From NCBI GenBank assembly GCA_002390745.1, contig DGQK01000006.1, positions 1-31,845 on the forward strand: a stretch of DNA of 31,845 nucleotides. Direction: 5' to 3'. The notes under the pieces were generated by a model. The model saw only the letters and a list, made by a program, of their open reading frames with translations, was not told the DNA's origin and did not search any database. A program made the translations under genes and the position numbers. Source of the DNA: Bacteroidetes bacterium UBA4416 (GTDB lineage: Bacteria > Bacteroidota > Bacteroidia > B-17B0 > Aurantibacillaceae). Shown in pieces: positions 24,235 to 30,923 of the stretch (position 1 is its first letter; each line of letters begins with the position of its first letter).

Positions 24235-25734
24235 ATGCGAATATTAATAGACACAAACATCCTGATACACCTTGAGGATAACAAGGTTATTAGTGATACG
24301 TTTGCAAAATTTTATCAGCTTGCCATTTCCAATAAATGTGATGTGTATTATCATCCAGCTTGTTTGCGTGATATAAAAAGAGATAAAGATGAGGAGAGAC
24401 AAAAAATCACTATTTCAAAGCTCAATAAGTACGTGCAAATGCCTGATCCGGCAACACCCGGTACTGAGTTTGCCGCACTGGTCGGGCAAAATAAAGAAAA
24501 TGATGTAATTGATAATGCCCAGTTATTTCAGGTATGCAAAGAGTACGTAGATTTTTTTGTTACTGAGGATGGAGGTATTCACACCAAAGCAAAAAGAATC
24601 AATTTAAGCGCCAAAGTTTTATCGGTTACTGATGGATTAAAGTTGCTTCAAGAAAAATACACCCTCATCATTCCCCAGCATCCCTTACTGCAGGAGTGTT
24701 CAACGCGTGAAATTGAAAAAGAACTGAGTGATGAGTTTTTCAATTCGCTACGCGAGGGTTATACCGGGTTTAATACTTGGTTTGTTGAAAAGTGCGCCAG
24801 GCAGAACCGGCGCTGCTATGTGTTAAGGGTGGATAGTAGCATTTCCGCTATACTTATTTTTCACCGAGAGAAAAGTGCCGAACACAATTTACCTGGCATT
24901 ACTCGTGATGCTATGAAAATGTGTACACTAAAAGTAGCCGAAACAGCTTTCGGTTATAGGCTTGGCGAACTGTTTTTGAATAAAATGTTTGATATGTGTA
25001 TTAAAGGAAAGATAGGTCACCTTTATCTGACAGTATTCCCGCAACACATTCACCTGATAGCGCTGCTCGAAAAGTACGGCTTTGTAAGAAATCAATTTAA
25101 AAACAAAGATGGCCTTGATGAATTACGAATGATAAAATCGCTGATTAAAACAGACTATTCGGCAACCCAACAGGCAATTGAAGCACACCCGTTTTATGCA
25201 GACGGGACAGCGATCAATAAATTTGTTATTCCTATTGACCCTAAGTTCTATAACACGCTTTTTAAAGATGGAACGTTCAGGCAACAACATCTTTTTGATA
25301 ATACATCAGAAGCGCTGAATGAAATTGAAGGTAACACCATTTCAAAAGCTTATCTGTGCAGATCAAAGCGAAAAAGCATGAAGGCGGGCGATTTGTTGTT
25401 TTTTTACAGATCTAAAGACATTAAAAGCATAGAGCCGGTAGGCTTACTGGATGAAGTAGTTTATACAAAAGATATTGCCGAAATTAAAAAATTAGTCAAG
25501 CGTAAAACCGTTTATTCAGATGCCAACCTTGAACAAATGGCCGATGGCAAAAAAGCGGTAACCGTGCTTGTTTTTCGCCTGCTTTATTATCTTGAAAACC
25601 CGGTGAAATTTCAAACAGTAAAAACCCTGGAAAGCTACTCGAACAACTTCCAGACCATAACAACACTTACAGAAACAGATTACAGTAACTTAAAACAAAA
25701 CAAGCACTTCGATGAACGTTTTATTATCAATTAA
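24235..25734 (+). CDS. PIN-GNAT-PUA/ASCH three-domain fusion protein
   Basis: From the ATG at 24235 the protein has 499 residues; a TTG four codons earlier is less likely. Residues 1-140 are a PIN nuclease domain: RILIDTNILIHLED (Asp6), Asp90/Asp93 in KENDVIDNAQ, and Asp112 in FFVTEDGGIHTKAK, the acidic cluster for metal-dependent RNA cleavage. Residues of about 160-300 look like a GNAT acetyltransferase, with FGYRLGELFLNKM at the acetyl-CoA loop and LIALLEKYGFVRNQF as the last GNAT segment. Residues of about 325-460 resemble an ASCH/PUA-type domain, with KAGDLLFFYRS and PVGLLDEVVY. The next gene overlaps its 3' end by 23 bases. PIN-only toxins are near 130 residues, so this is not a simple VapC. 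I infer an RNA-targeting defence or stress effector with built-in acetylation; the substrate is unknown. Confidence 0.8.
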   Translation: MRILIDTNILIHLEDNKVISDTFAKFYQLAISNKCDVYYHPACLRDIKRDKDEERQKITISKLNKYVQMPDPATPGTEFAALVGQNKENDVIDNAQLFQVCKEYVDFFVTEDGGIHTKAKRINLSAKVLSVTDGLKLLQEKYTLIIPQHPLLQECSTREIEKELSDEFFNSLREGYTGFNTWFVEKCARQNRRCYVLRVDSSISAILIFHREKSAEHNLPGITRDAMKMCTLKVAETAFGYRLGELFLNKMFDMCIKGKIGHLYLTVFPQHIHLIALLEKYGFVRNQFKNKDGLDELRMIKSLIKTDYSATQQAIEAHPFYADGTAINKFVIPIDPKFYNTLFKDGTFRQQHLFDNTSEALNEIEGNTISKAYLCRSKRKSMKAGDLLFFYRSKDIKSIEPVGLLDEVVYTKDIAEIKKLVKRKTVYSDANLEQMADGKKAVTVLVFRLLYYLENPVKFQTVKTLESYSNNFQTITTLTETDYSNLKQNKHFDERFIIN

Positions 25735-26089
25735 GCCCAAGTATGCTAACGCTATCTTGGCCGGCGAAAAACTAGTGGAGTTTAGAAAACTAACCTTTAA
25801 AAAAGAGATTGAGCGCGTATACATTTATTCCAGCGCGCCAGAGCAACGCATTATTGGCTACTTTACCATTGACGATATAGTTTCTGATACACCTAAAAAA
25901 CTGTGGAGACAATTTAGTGATGTAGGATCAATTAGCGAGGAGGATTTTTTTGAATACTTTGCCAATAAAGAAATCGGCTATTCCATAAAAATTAAGGAGG
26001 TAAAAAGATTTTCAAAATCAAAAAATCCCAAAGATATTTTTGAGAATTTCGTTCCGCCTCAATCCTATATGTATTGCGAAACAATTTAG
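25712..26089 (+). CDS. ASCH domain protein
   Basis: This 125-residue protein is a stand-alone ASCH domain. It starts LSIKPKYANAILAGEKLVEFRK, which matches the family signature SIKP-x-(6-8)-G-x-K-x-x-E-x-R, followed by VYIYSSAPEQRIIGYFTIDDIV. ASCH domains have a PUA-like barrel and are linked to RNA binding. Some members hydrolyse modified cytidines, and related EVE domains read modified bases. It overlaps the PIN-GNAT gene by 23 bases, and its stop TAG shares its last base with the GTG of the next gene, so the three are one translationally coupled operon. It may serve as the recognition or antidote part of the system, an inference from context. Confidence 0.85.
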   Translation: MNVLLSIKPKYANAILAGEKLVEFRKLTFKKEIERVYIYSSAPEQRIIGYFTIDDIVSDTPKKLWRQFSDVGSISEEDFFEYFANKEIGYSIKIKEVKRFSKSKNPKDIFENFVPPQSYMYCETI

Positions 26090-26628
26090 TGAGCGCGCTA
26101 TTTACAAATATTTCTTTTATTGGCGGCATACATGGCGTAGGCAAGAGTACCATTTGCTACGATCTTTGCGATAGGCTTGCTATCGAGTATCTTTCGGCCA
26201 GTGCTGTGCTTAAATGGACGGATTTGAATGCGGATGCTAAGAATAAAAAAGTAGAAGATATTTCGCTTACTCAAGACAGGCTTATTGCCGGGCTTATAAA
26301 TGCTGTAAGAAAGGAAAGCCATTATCTTTTAGACGGGCACTATTGCCTGTTTGACAAGGATGGGAAAGTGACAAGAGTTCCGTTTGAAACTTTTGAGGCT
26401 ATAAATCCAAGATCACTACACCTGATAATTGGTCATATTGACGAAATAAAATCGCGTATCGAGGCGCGTGATAAGCGGAGCTACGATTATGAAATGTTGA
26501 AAGAAATGCAGGAGCAGGAAATAGCTTATGCTAAAGAATTATCTGAAAGGCTTAAAGTGAAGTTAAGTATCGGGCAGGAAAGTAATTACTCAGAAATTTA
26601 CGATGATTTAGAACAGCTAACATCCTAA
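26089..26628 (+). CDS. P-loop kinase-like ATPase of the PIN/ASCH operon
   Basis: I choose the GTG at 26089, which shares one base with the upstream stop; a TTG at 26074 is the alternative, and no suitable ATG exists. The 179-residue product carries Walker A GIHGVGKST (13-21) at the very N-terminus and a Walker-B-like strand HYLLDGHYCLF. A C-terminal helical lid follows, with Arg/Lys-rich RIEARDKRSYDYEML, as in nucleoside monophosphate or polynucleotide kinases. Substrates could be a nucleotide, an RNA end or a protein-bound group. Coupling to a PIN RNase and an ASCH protein suggests a role in RNA end processing or nucleotide signalling, but this is inference. It is followed after 24 bases by the HEPN-MNT gene, which has its own promoter-like octamer. 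Confidence 0.8.
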   Translation: MSALFTNISFIGGIHGVGKSTICYDLCDRLAIEYLSASAVLKWTDLNADAKNKKVEDISLTQDRLIAGLINAVRKESHYLLDGHYCLFDKDGKVTRVPFETFEAINPRSLHLIIGHIDEIKSRIEARDKRSYDYEMLKEMQEQEIAYAKELSERLKVKLSIGQESNYSEIYDDLEQLTS

Positions 26629-26635
26629 AAACCCC

Positions 26636-26643
26636 TATCTTTA
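26636..26643 (+). promoter_or_regulatory. Candidate -7 element TATCTTTA
   Basis: TATCTTTA differs by one base from TAnnTTTG and lies nine bases upstream of the HEPN-MNT ATG. It suggests that gene has its own promoter despite the short gap from the operon upstream. Confidence 0.35.
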
Positions 26644-26652
26644 ATCCATCCA

Positions 26653-27519
26653 ATGAAAACCGATTATTCCTTTCTTCCTGAGCATAAGCAGCGCGAGCTT
26701 AAGGGCATCGTCACGGTGCTCATTCCGCGCTTTGCCGAGATCGAGATGATCATCCTGTTCGGGAGCCACGCCCGCAATACCTGGGTGGAGGATTATTACA
26801 CCGAAAAAGGCACCCAATATTCTTATATTTCAGATTACGATTTATTGATCGTTCTCAGTAAGAATGCGCATGCCAACAGCCACACCCTCACACAGGCCAT
26901 CAGCCAGCGCCTGCGCGATATGCAGCTGCGGGTGCCGGCGCAGCCCATTTACCATGGCATCGACTTTGTGAACCACGAGCTCAGCGAAGGCTCTTACTTT
27001 TTTGGTGATATTAAGAAAGAAGGAATTCTGCTTTTTACCACCAGCCGCTACCAGCTGGCCGAAAAGCGCGACATGAGTGCATTGGAGCTACAGGCTAAAG
27101 CGCAGAGGAGTTTTGACAGGTGGTTTGAGAGTGCTGATGGATTCTATCGCGGCTTTAAAGGCTTCATGGATGCAGAAGATTATAATCTTGCAGCCTTTAT
27201 GCTCCATCAATCTGCCGAACGCTATTACGGCGCTATTCAATTAGTCTTTACCGCCTACAAGCCAAAAACACATAACCTCGAAGAGTTGGGCAGCCTCGCC
27301 AAAGCCTGCGATATGCGCTTTAGCAAAGCTTTCCCCATGGCCACCAAGCAGGAGCAGGATCGCTTCGATCTGCTCAAGCGCGCCTACGTTGATGCCCGCT
27401 ACAACGATGAGTACGCCATCACCAAAGCCGACCTCGATTACCTGAGCGAGCGCGTGCAGTTGTTAAGAAAGCTCACGGAAGAGATTTGTAAGGAGCGGAT
27501 TGAGGGGTTTGTGGGGTGA
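26653..27519 (+). CDS. Nucleotidyltransferase-HEPN fusion protein
   Basis: This 288-residue protein joins an MNT-type nucleotidyltransferase (residues 1-125) to a HEPN domain (about 145-285). The transferase part has LFGSHARNTW (GSHAR 37-41), SDYDLLIVL (Asp61, Asp63) and a third acidic residue probable at Asp104 in HGIDFVNHEL. The HEPN part has AAFMLHQSAERYYGAIQLVF and KPKTHNLEEL (203-212). An RxxxxH catalytic motif is not obvious, so RNase activity is uncertain. Separate MNT/HEPN pairs act as antitoxin and toxin, the MNT part adding nucleotides to the HEPN part. A natural fusion suggests self-modification or a different role. Its codons are clearly more GC-rich than those of both neighbours (42 of 60 G/C in row 26881-26940), so it may be an older resident gene with the AT-rich units inserted around it. 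Confidence 0.85.
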   Translation: MKTDYSFLPEHKQRELKGIVTVLIPRFAEIEMIILFGSHARNTWVEDYYTEKGTQYSYISDYDLLIVLSKNAHANSHTLTQAISQRLRDMQLRVPAQPIYHGIDFVNHELSEGSYFFGDIKKEGILLFTTSRYQLAEKRDMSALELQAKAQRSFDRWFESADGFYRGFKGFMDAEDYNLAAFMLHQSAERYYGAIQLVFTAYKPKTHNLEELGSLAKACDMRFSKAFPMATKQEQDRFDLLKRAYVDARYNDEYAITKADLDYLSERVQLLRKLTEEICKERIEGFVG

Positions 27520-27561
27520 TTCCTTCTATTTAATTGCTTTTTGGTTTAACAACATTATATA

Positions 27562-28149
27562 CTAATCTTTTTTGCGGGATAGCCTAGCAGTGGTCGATTT
27601 TTCCTTTGTAGAAGCTTTCTTAGTCTTTGTGGGTTTTCGTAACAAAGTAGGTTTGATTAACTCACAAAAAATCCTCATTCCCATTTTGCTAAGTACAATT
27701 AAAAATCCGCTTACAAGTGCGGTAATTGTTCCGATTTCAATAGATGACAGTTTGGTGGCTATAATTGCCGAAATACCACTTATGATTCCAGTAGCCCCAC
27801 CCTTTAAAAGATTGCGTTGCTTCTTGTAGTAGGCTTTTTCTGTACAGATGAATTCGTAGAATTCCTTTTTAACGAGTGCAACAACTTCTAGCGCGTTGCT
27901 GCGATTTTTGATGTATCTTTCTGCGTGATCGTTGATGATTTTATTCATTGCTTCACTTTCTTCAGCCGCATAAATGGGTGGTGGATTAATTATATAAGAA
28001 TACACTTCATCAGAAATCTCATCGCCTTGTTCAGCCATTCGGCCAATAATGTCAAACATTAGAGTGTACTTAAAGTTAAATTCTTTTGCAATCTCTATAA
28101 TGTTTATTTCTTTTGGTAGAACAAAATTATTTTGTGTCAGATTAGTCAT
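27562..28149 (-). CDS. Two-helix membrane protein, partner of the reverse transcriptase
   Basis: This 195-residue protein has a soluble helical N-terminal part (1-112) with INPPPIYAAEESEAMNKII. Two predicted membrane segments follow: about 116-133 (GGATGIISGISAIIATKL) and about 139-157 (GTITALVSGFLIVLSKMGM). It ends in a Lys/Arg/Thr-rich basic tail. I do not recognise a family. It starts 32 bases after the reverse transcriptase stop on the same strand, with no promoter or terminator between, so the two form one operon. Small two-helix proteins paired with nucleic-acid-sensing enzymes often act as membrane-damaging effectors in phage defence; that role is inferred from the context. Base composition is AT-rich like the reverse transcriptase gene. 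It converges with the HEPN-MNT gene. Confidence 0.75.
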   Translation of the reverse strand: MTNLTQNNFVLPKEINIIEIAKEFNFKYTLMFDIIGRMAEQGDEISDEVYSYIINPPPIYAAEESEAMNKIINDHAERYIKNRSNALEVVALVKKEFYEFICTEKAYYKKQRNLLKGGATGIISGISAIIATKLSSIEIGTITALVSGFLIVLSKMGMRIFCELIKPTLLRKPTKTKKASTKEKSTTARLSRKKD

Positions 28150-28181
28150 TTTGATTATAAATTGATTAAAATCTTTTTATT

Positions 28182-29822
28182 TTAAAATATTTCTTCATTC
28201 TCATCTTTATCTTCAGTGAAAAAATTCTCAAAGTCAAAAGTTGAGTAAGTTTCTGTTGCAGGTTTAACGATTTTTTTTATTGATTTTCCGCTCTTGTGAG
28301 ACGCCAAAGTAGGGGATGTTTCGGTTGTAACATCTAAGATTAATTCCATTTGTCGATTAGAATCGTAAAAAGACACTTTATTATCTTTTAAAGTCTTAAA
28401 GTACGGTACTTTGTCGATATAGCTAAAATCATCCAAAAGCCAGCCTTTAGCAGCGCACTCATATGCCAATAGCCAATTTTCATCGAGTAATGAATTTTCA
28501 TCAATTTTTGACTTCCATTCAGATAAATCAATTTCATGTTTTTTGATTAATTTTTTGTCTAATAAATCCAAAATGATGAGGGTGCTAATTGGATCAACAC
28601 AAGCAGATAAAGTAGAAGCCGTTTTCTTCGGTACTTTTATGTTGAAACTCTTAATAATCCAAAGAGCCCAAGCTAATTCATAATCGTTTCCCCTTAAGCA
28701 ATTGAATTCTATGAAATCAAAAATTACTTTTTCAATATAGCTAATTGACATCTTATCTTTGTAAGTCAATAGCAGTCTCACAATTTCTTTAATAGTAGAT
28801 GGTTCTGCAACCATGGTTTTTAAAAGCATGGTTTCAAGTAGTATATAGTTTTTATCAGCTAATATCTTTAAATGCTGAATTCTACTTATACAGTATGAAA
28901 GAACATATTCATTAGGCAGCTTTAGTGCAAGATCGAAAGCAAGACTAAAGAAGCTAATCAAATCATTGTATTGTGTTCTAGCCGTCTCTCTAATTTCAAA
29001 TTTCCGTAATTGAATAACCCAATCAGGTTCGATACCGTGCGGAATAGGCCTGATTATCGTTTTATCAGCATTTATTTGTAGCTCAAATTCTTTTATAATC
29101 TGTTGAATCTTTATTAATCCTTTTTCAGCTTCTGCATACGTATGAAAAAAGAAATACATGTCATCGATATATCTATAACCTTTAACTTTTGGTATTTGTT
29201 TTTTTATTAAGGTGTCGATTTTAGATGCAATTATTTCAGCTATGATGAGAGATGTATCTGGCCCAATTGGTATTCCTATTGTTTGTCCATGCATTGTTTG
29301 TTGCACTGCTTGGTCAATTTTATTACCTAATATGGTTTTATCAGTACGGCTTTTCTTTGCAATTGCTTTAGTATGTATAGCCCAGGCAATGCTATGAGTA
29401 TATATGGATGGATAAAATTTGGATATATCAGTTTTTAGTTCGAAACTATATGGGAAAGACTGTAAGTAGCATGTTTTGAGAAATTCTCCGAAGCTAATCG
29501 GGTTCGCAGCTCTTAATCCTTTATCTAGCGGTCTGCTTAAAGAGAACTTAGATTCTTTGTGAATAATTTCAATATCGTTCCAGTTATCAGAAATGATCTC
29601 GGATAATTTTACTTGATGAATTGGGTTGGGTATTTTAAGTAATTTTCTTACTAATCCAACTTTTGCGATTGAAAAATTTGCACATCGGGAGGATTCTTTA
29701 ATCTTTAGGGCAGTTAATTTACTTTTAAGAGATTTGTATTTTGACGAAAGCTCCGAGGTATGGAAAGGCGGTGGTATTTCTACAGGAAAGTAGCCTTTGC
29801 TTAATAAGTCTTCAAGTGTCAT
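28182..29822 (-). CDS. Reverse transcriptase, defence-type (UG/Abi-like)
   Basis: This 546-residue protein has a complete RT core: motif A FELKTDISKFYPSI (Asp132), motif B GIPIGPDTS (183-191), motif C YIDD (218-221) and motif D NADKTII (251-257). The IPIGPDTS form and the FYPS after the first Asp resemble the UG/Abi and retron-related groups more than group II intron maturases. No maturase, HNH, integrase or Cas1 domain follows. Instead residues of about 280-480 are wholly helical, in repeats that could be HEAT-like, as in UG/Abi proteins, and the tail is Asp/Glu-rich. The protein is much longer than a typical retron RT (about 300-350 residues). It is followed by a two-helix membrane protein. 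I cannot assign a named DRT class. Phage defence is likely by family; the template RNA is not identified. Confidence 0.85.
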   Translation of the reverse strand: MTLEDLLSKGYFPVEIPPPFHTSELSSKYKSLKSKLTALKIKESSRCANFSIAKVGLVRKLLKIPNPIHQVKLSEIISDNWNDIEIIHKESKFSLSRPLDKGLRAANPISFGEFLKTCYLQSFPYSFELKTDISKFYPSIYTHSIAWAIHTKAIAKKSRTDKTILGNKIDQAVQQTMHGQTIGIPIGPDTSLIIAEIIASKIDTLIKKQIPKVKGYRYIDDMYFFFHTYAEAEKGLIKIQQIIKEFELQINADKTIIRPIPHGIEPDWVIQLRKFEIRETARTQYNDLISFFSLAFDLALKLPNEYVLSYCISRIQHLKILADKNYILLETMLLKTMVAEPSTIKEIVRLLLTYKDKMSISYIEKVIFDFIEFNCLRGNDYELAWALWIIKSFNIKVPKKTASTLSACVDPISTLIILDLLDKKLIKKHEIDLSEWKSKIDENSLLDENWLLAYECAAKGWLLDDFSYIDKVPYFKTLKDNKVSFYDSNRQMELILDVTTETSPTLASHKSGKSIKKIVKPATETYSTFDFENFFTEDKDENEEIF

Positions 29823-29841
29823 CGGTTTTTTTGTTTTTCAC

Positions 29842-29849
29842 CAAATATA
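29842..29849 (-). promoter_or_regulatory. Candidate -7 element TATATTTG
   Basis: Read on the minus strand this is TATATTTG, an exact TAnnTTTG match 19 bases upstream of the reverse transcriptase ATG. The leader would be about a dozen bases, which leaves no room for an RNA template upstream of the start on this transcript. Confidence 0.5.
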
Positions 29850-29873
29850 TCTATATCAAAATTTAAAACAGTT

Positions 29874-29886
29874 CGGTAAACCGCCC
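29874..29886. repeat. 13-base inverted copy of the left-edge terminator
   Basis: CGGTAAACCGCCC is the exact reverse complement of 23820-23832. The match continues imperfectly (TCTTTC here against the complement of GAAAG there). It does not form a terminator hairpin here. It may mark the right edge of the inserted segment. Confidence 0.5.
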
Positions 29887-29922
29887 TCTTTCATCTTTAA
29901 CATTTCCCTACCTTCACCCCAT

Positions 29923-29971
29923 CATAAGCCCTGATTGGCCGGATTGCTAACATCTCACAATCAAGCTTATG
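29923..29971 (+). promoter_or_regulatory. Hairpin covering the start codon of the next gene
   Basis: CATAAGC (29923-29929) pairs with GCTTATG (29965-29971), and TGATTG (29932-29937) with CAATCA (29958-29963), giving 13 base pairs with a small bulge. The ATG at 29969 is within the 3' arm, so the structure would block initiation. As DNA it could be an operator. Confidence 0.4.
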
Positions 29972-30424
29972 AAACACCTTAGCCATTCCGCAGCCGTAGA
30001 GCCGTCTTTCTTACAACATTACCTCAGCCCATTGGAGCGCGCTGCTTACCGAAGCCATTTCCAGTCCTTTGTCTACGAGCTCGAAGGCATGCCTTTGCAA
30101 CTCAATGCGCATGCCGCCAAAGCCCTGCACCGCTGCTCGCAGGAGCACATGGCTGCCCTGCGTAAGATCCTGTTTAAATCAAAGCTCCATTACCTCATGC
30201 AAAGCGATGCGCGCATCTGCCGTTTTTTGCTCAAGCCATTGGAGCAGCATGTCCTCCCCACGCGCATCTATCACCTCCTCAAGCAGAACCGGTGCCGCCA
30301 CATGGCCGATGTGGCCCTGCTCGGAGAAAGCACCCTGAAAAGCAAGCGCGGTATGGGCAAAGGCATGCTGACTTTTCTTCTCAATGTGTTTGCGGAAAAC
30401 GGCTGCGCTATGCTGTTTCTTTGA
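29969..30424 (+). CDS. RNA polymerase alpha CTD-like orphan protein
   Basis: This 151-residue protein has a helical N-terminal half (residues 1-85) with no recognised family. The C-terminal part (about 92-150) resembles the RNA polymerase alpha C-terminal domain: LPTRIYHLLKQNRCRHMADVALL, then LKSKRGMGKGMLTFLLNVFAENGC, with the helix-hairpin-helix Gly pattern. RpoA CTDs bind UP-element DNA and activators. A free protein with this fold could bind nucleic acid or modulate transcription, which is inference. Composition is host-like, so it probably belongs outside the island. The start codon lies in a predicted hairpin, and a structured GC-rich element follows about 30 bases after the stop. Confidence 0.75.
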   Translation: MKHLSHSAAVEPSFLQHYLSPLERAAYRSHFQSFVYELEGMPLQLNAHAAKALHRCSQEHMAALRKILFKSKLHYLMQSDARICRFLLKPLEQHVLPTRIYHLLKQNRCRHMADVALLGESTLKSKRGMGKGMLTFLLNVFAENGCAMLFL

Positions 30425-30454
30425 AGAGATCAACATGGTATGTTGGATAGGCCT

Positions 30455-30543
30455 GCGCCAGCGATTGCAGTGGAAAGCTCCTGTCCCGAACGTTTTCGGG
30501 GCAGGACTTGCAACGGGAAGCGCGCCCGGGCGCCCAAAAAAAA
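30455..30543 (+). ncRNA. Structured GC-rich element, copy 2
   Basis: The element opens with GCGCC (30455-30459), then AGCGATTGCAGTGGAAA. A strong 12-pair hairpin follows (30479-30490 with 30495-30506, CGTT loop, one G-U pair), then ACTTGCAACGGGAAGCG, GGGCGCCC and an A run. GCGCC pairs with GGCGC (30529-30533). Copy 1 at 17441-17541 keeps the same order of motifs with a different inner part. The element starts about 30 bases after a stop codon in the sense direction. I suspect a Bacteroidota structured RNA of the flavo-1 kind but cannot confirm it. Confidence 0.5.
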
Positions 30544-30591
30544 CACAAGACGTCAGGATTTATTTGCAGAGGATCAGCTATGGTATTTTTG

Positions 30592-30620
30592 TTTCTTTTT
30601 TGGCGGCAGCAAAAAAGAAA
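30592..30620. repeat. Perfect 11-base inverted repeat
   Basis: TTTCTTTTTTG (30592-30602) and CAAAAAAGAAA (30610-30620) flank GCGGCAG. It could stop transcription in either direction or form a DNA cruciform. It lies 50 bases after structured element copy 2 and may be its 3' end. Confidence 0.6.
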
Positions 30621-30923
30621 AGACAAAAACCAAAATCAAAGATCAGCACATGACGGAGAGCAGGGGAAATACCTCAAACTCCCCCCTCTTAATCCCCCGT
30701 ATTTATACCGGACTTTCGGTTTTGCGAAAAATAATTCAACCCTTACCAAAGCAATTGGTTTCATAGCCGAAAAATAAAATCACTTTGATGAACGCATGAT
30801 TGTCTTCCAGGATCTTAGTTCCACAAGGCTTCCGGCACTACGCCTGCATGCAACTTTTAAAAAATGCCTCCGTTATAGCCGGTAAATACGTCCCCTATTT
30901 ATAAATCTTAAAAAACAAGTTTT
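30621..30923. other. Gene-free stretch upstream of the duplicated helical protein
   Basis: About 300 bases of mixed composition. Several overlapping short frames exist, but none has a domain or a credible start. A C-rich tract (CCCCCCTCTTAATCCCCC, near 30690) and an AT-rich end just before the ATG at 30924 are the only visible features. The AT-rich end is probably the promoter of the next gene. Confidence 0.4.

Noticed and set aside
24235..25734. Simple VapBC toxin-antitoxin pair.
   Set aside because: The PIN domain is only the first third of a 499-residue fusion, and neither partner gene resembles a VapB-type DNA-binding antitoxin.
28182..29822. Group II intron maturase or classic retron RT.
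   Set aside because: No maturase X domain, HNH endonuclease or intron RNA ends, and the protein is much longer than retron RTs. No msr/msd-like inverted repeats were seen in the short flanking gaps.
23842..29873. tRNA gene or integrase marking an integrative element.
   Set aside because: No cloverleaf-like sequence and no recombinase, transposase or integrase gene was found in or beside the island.
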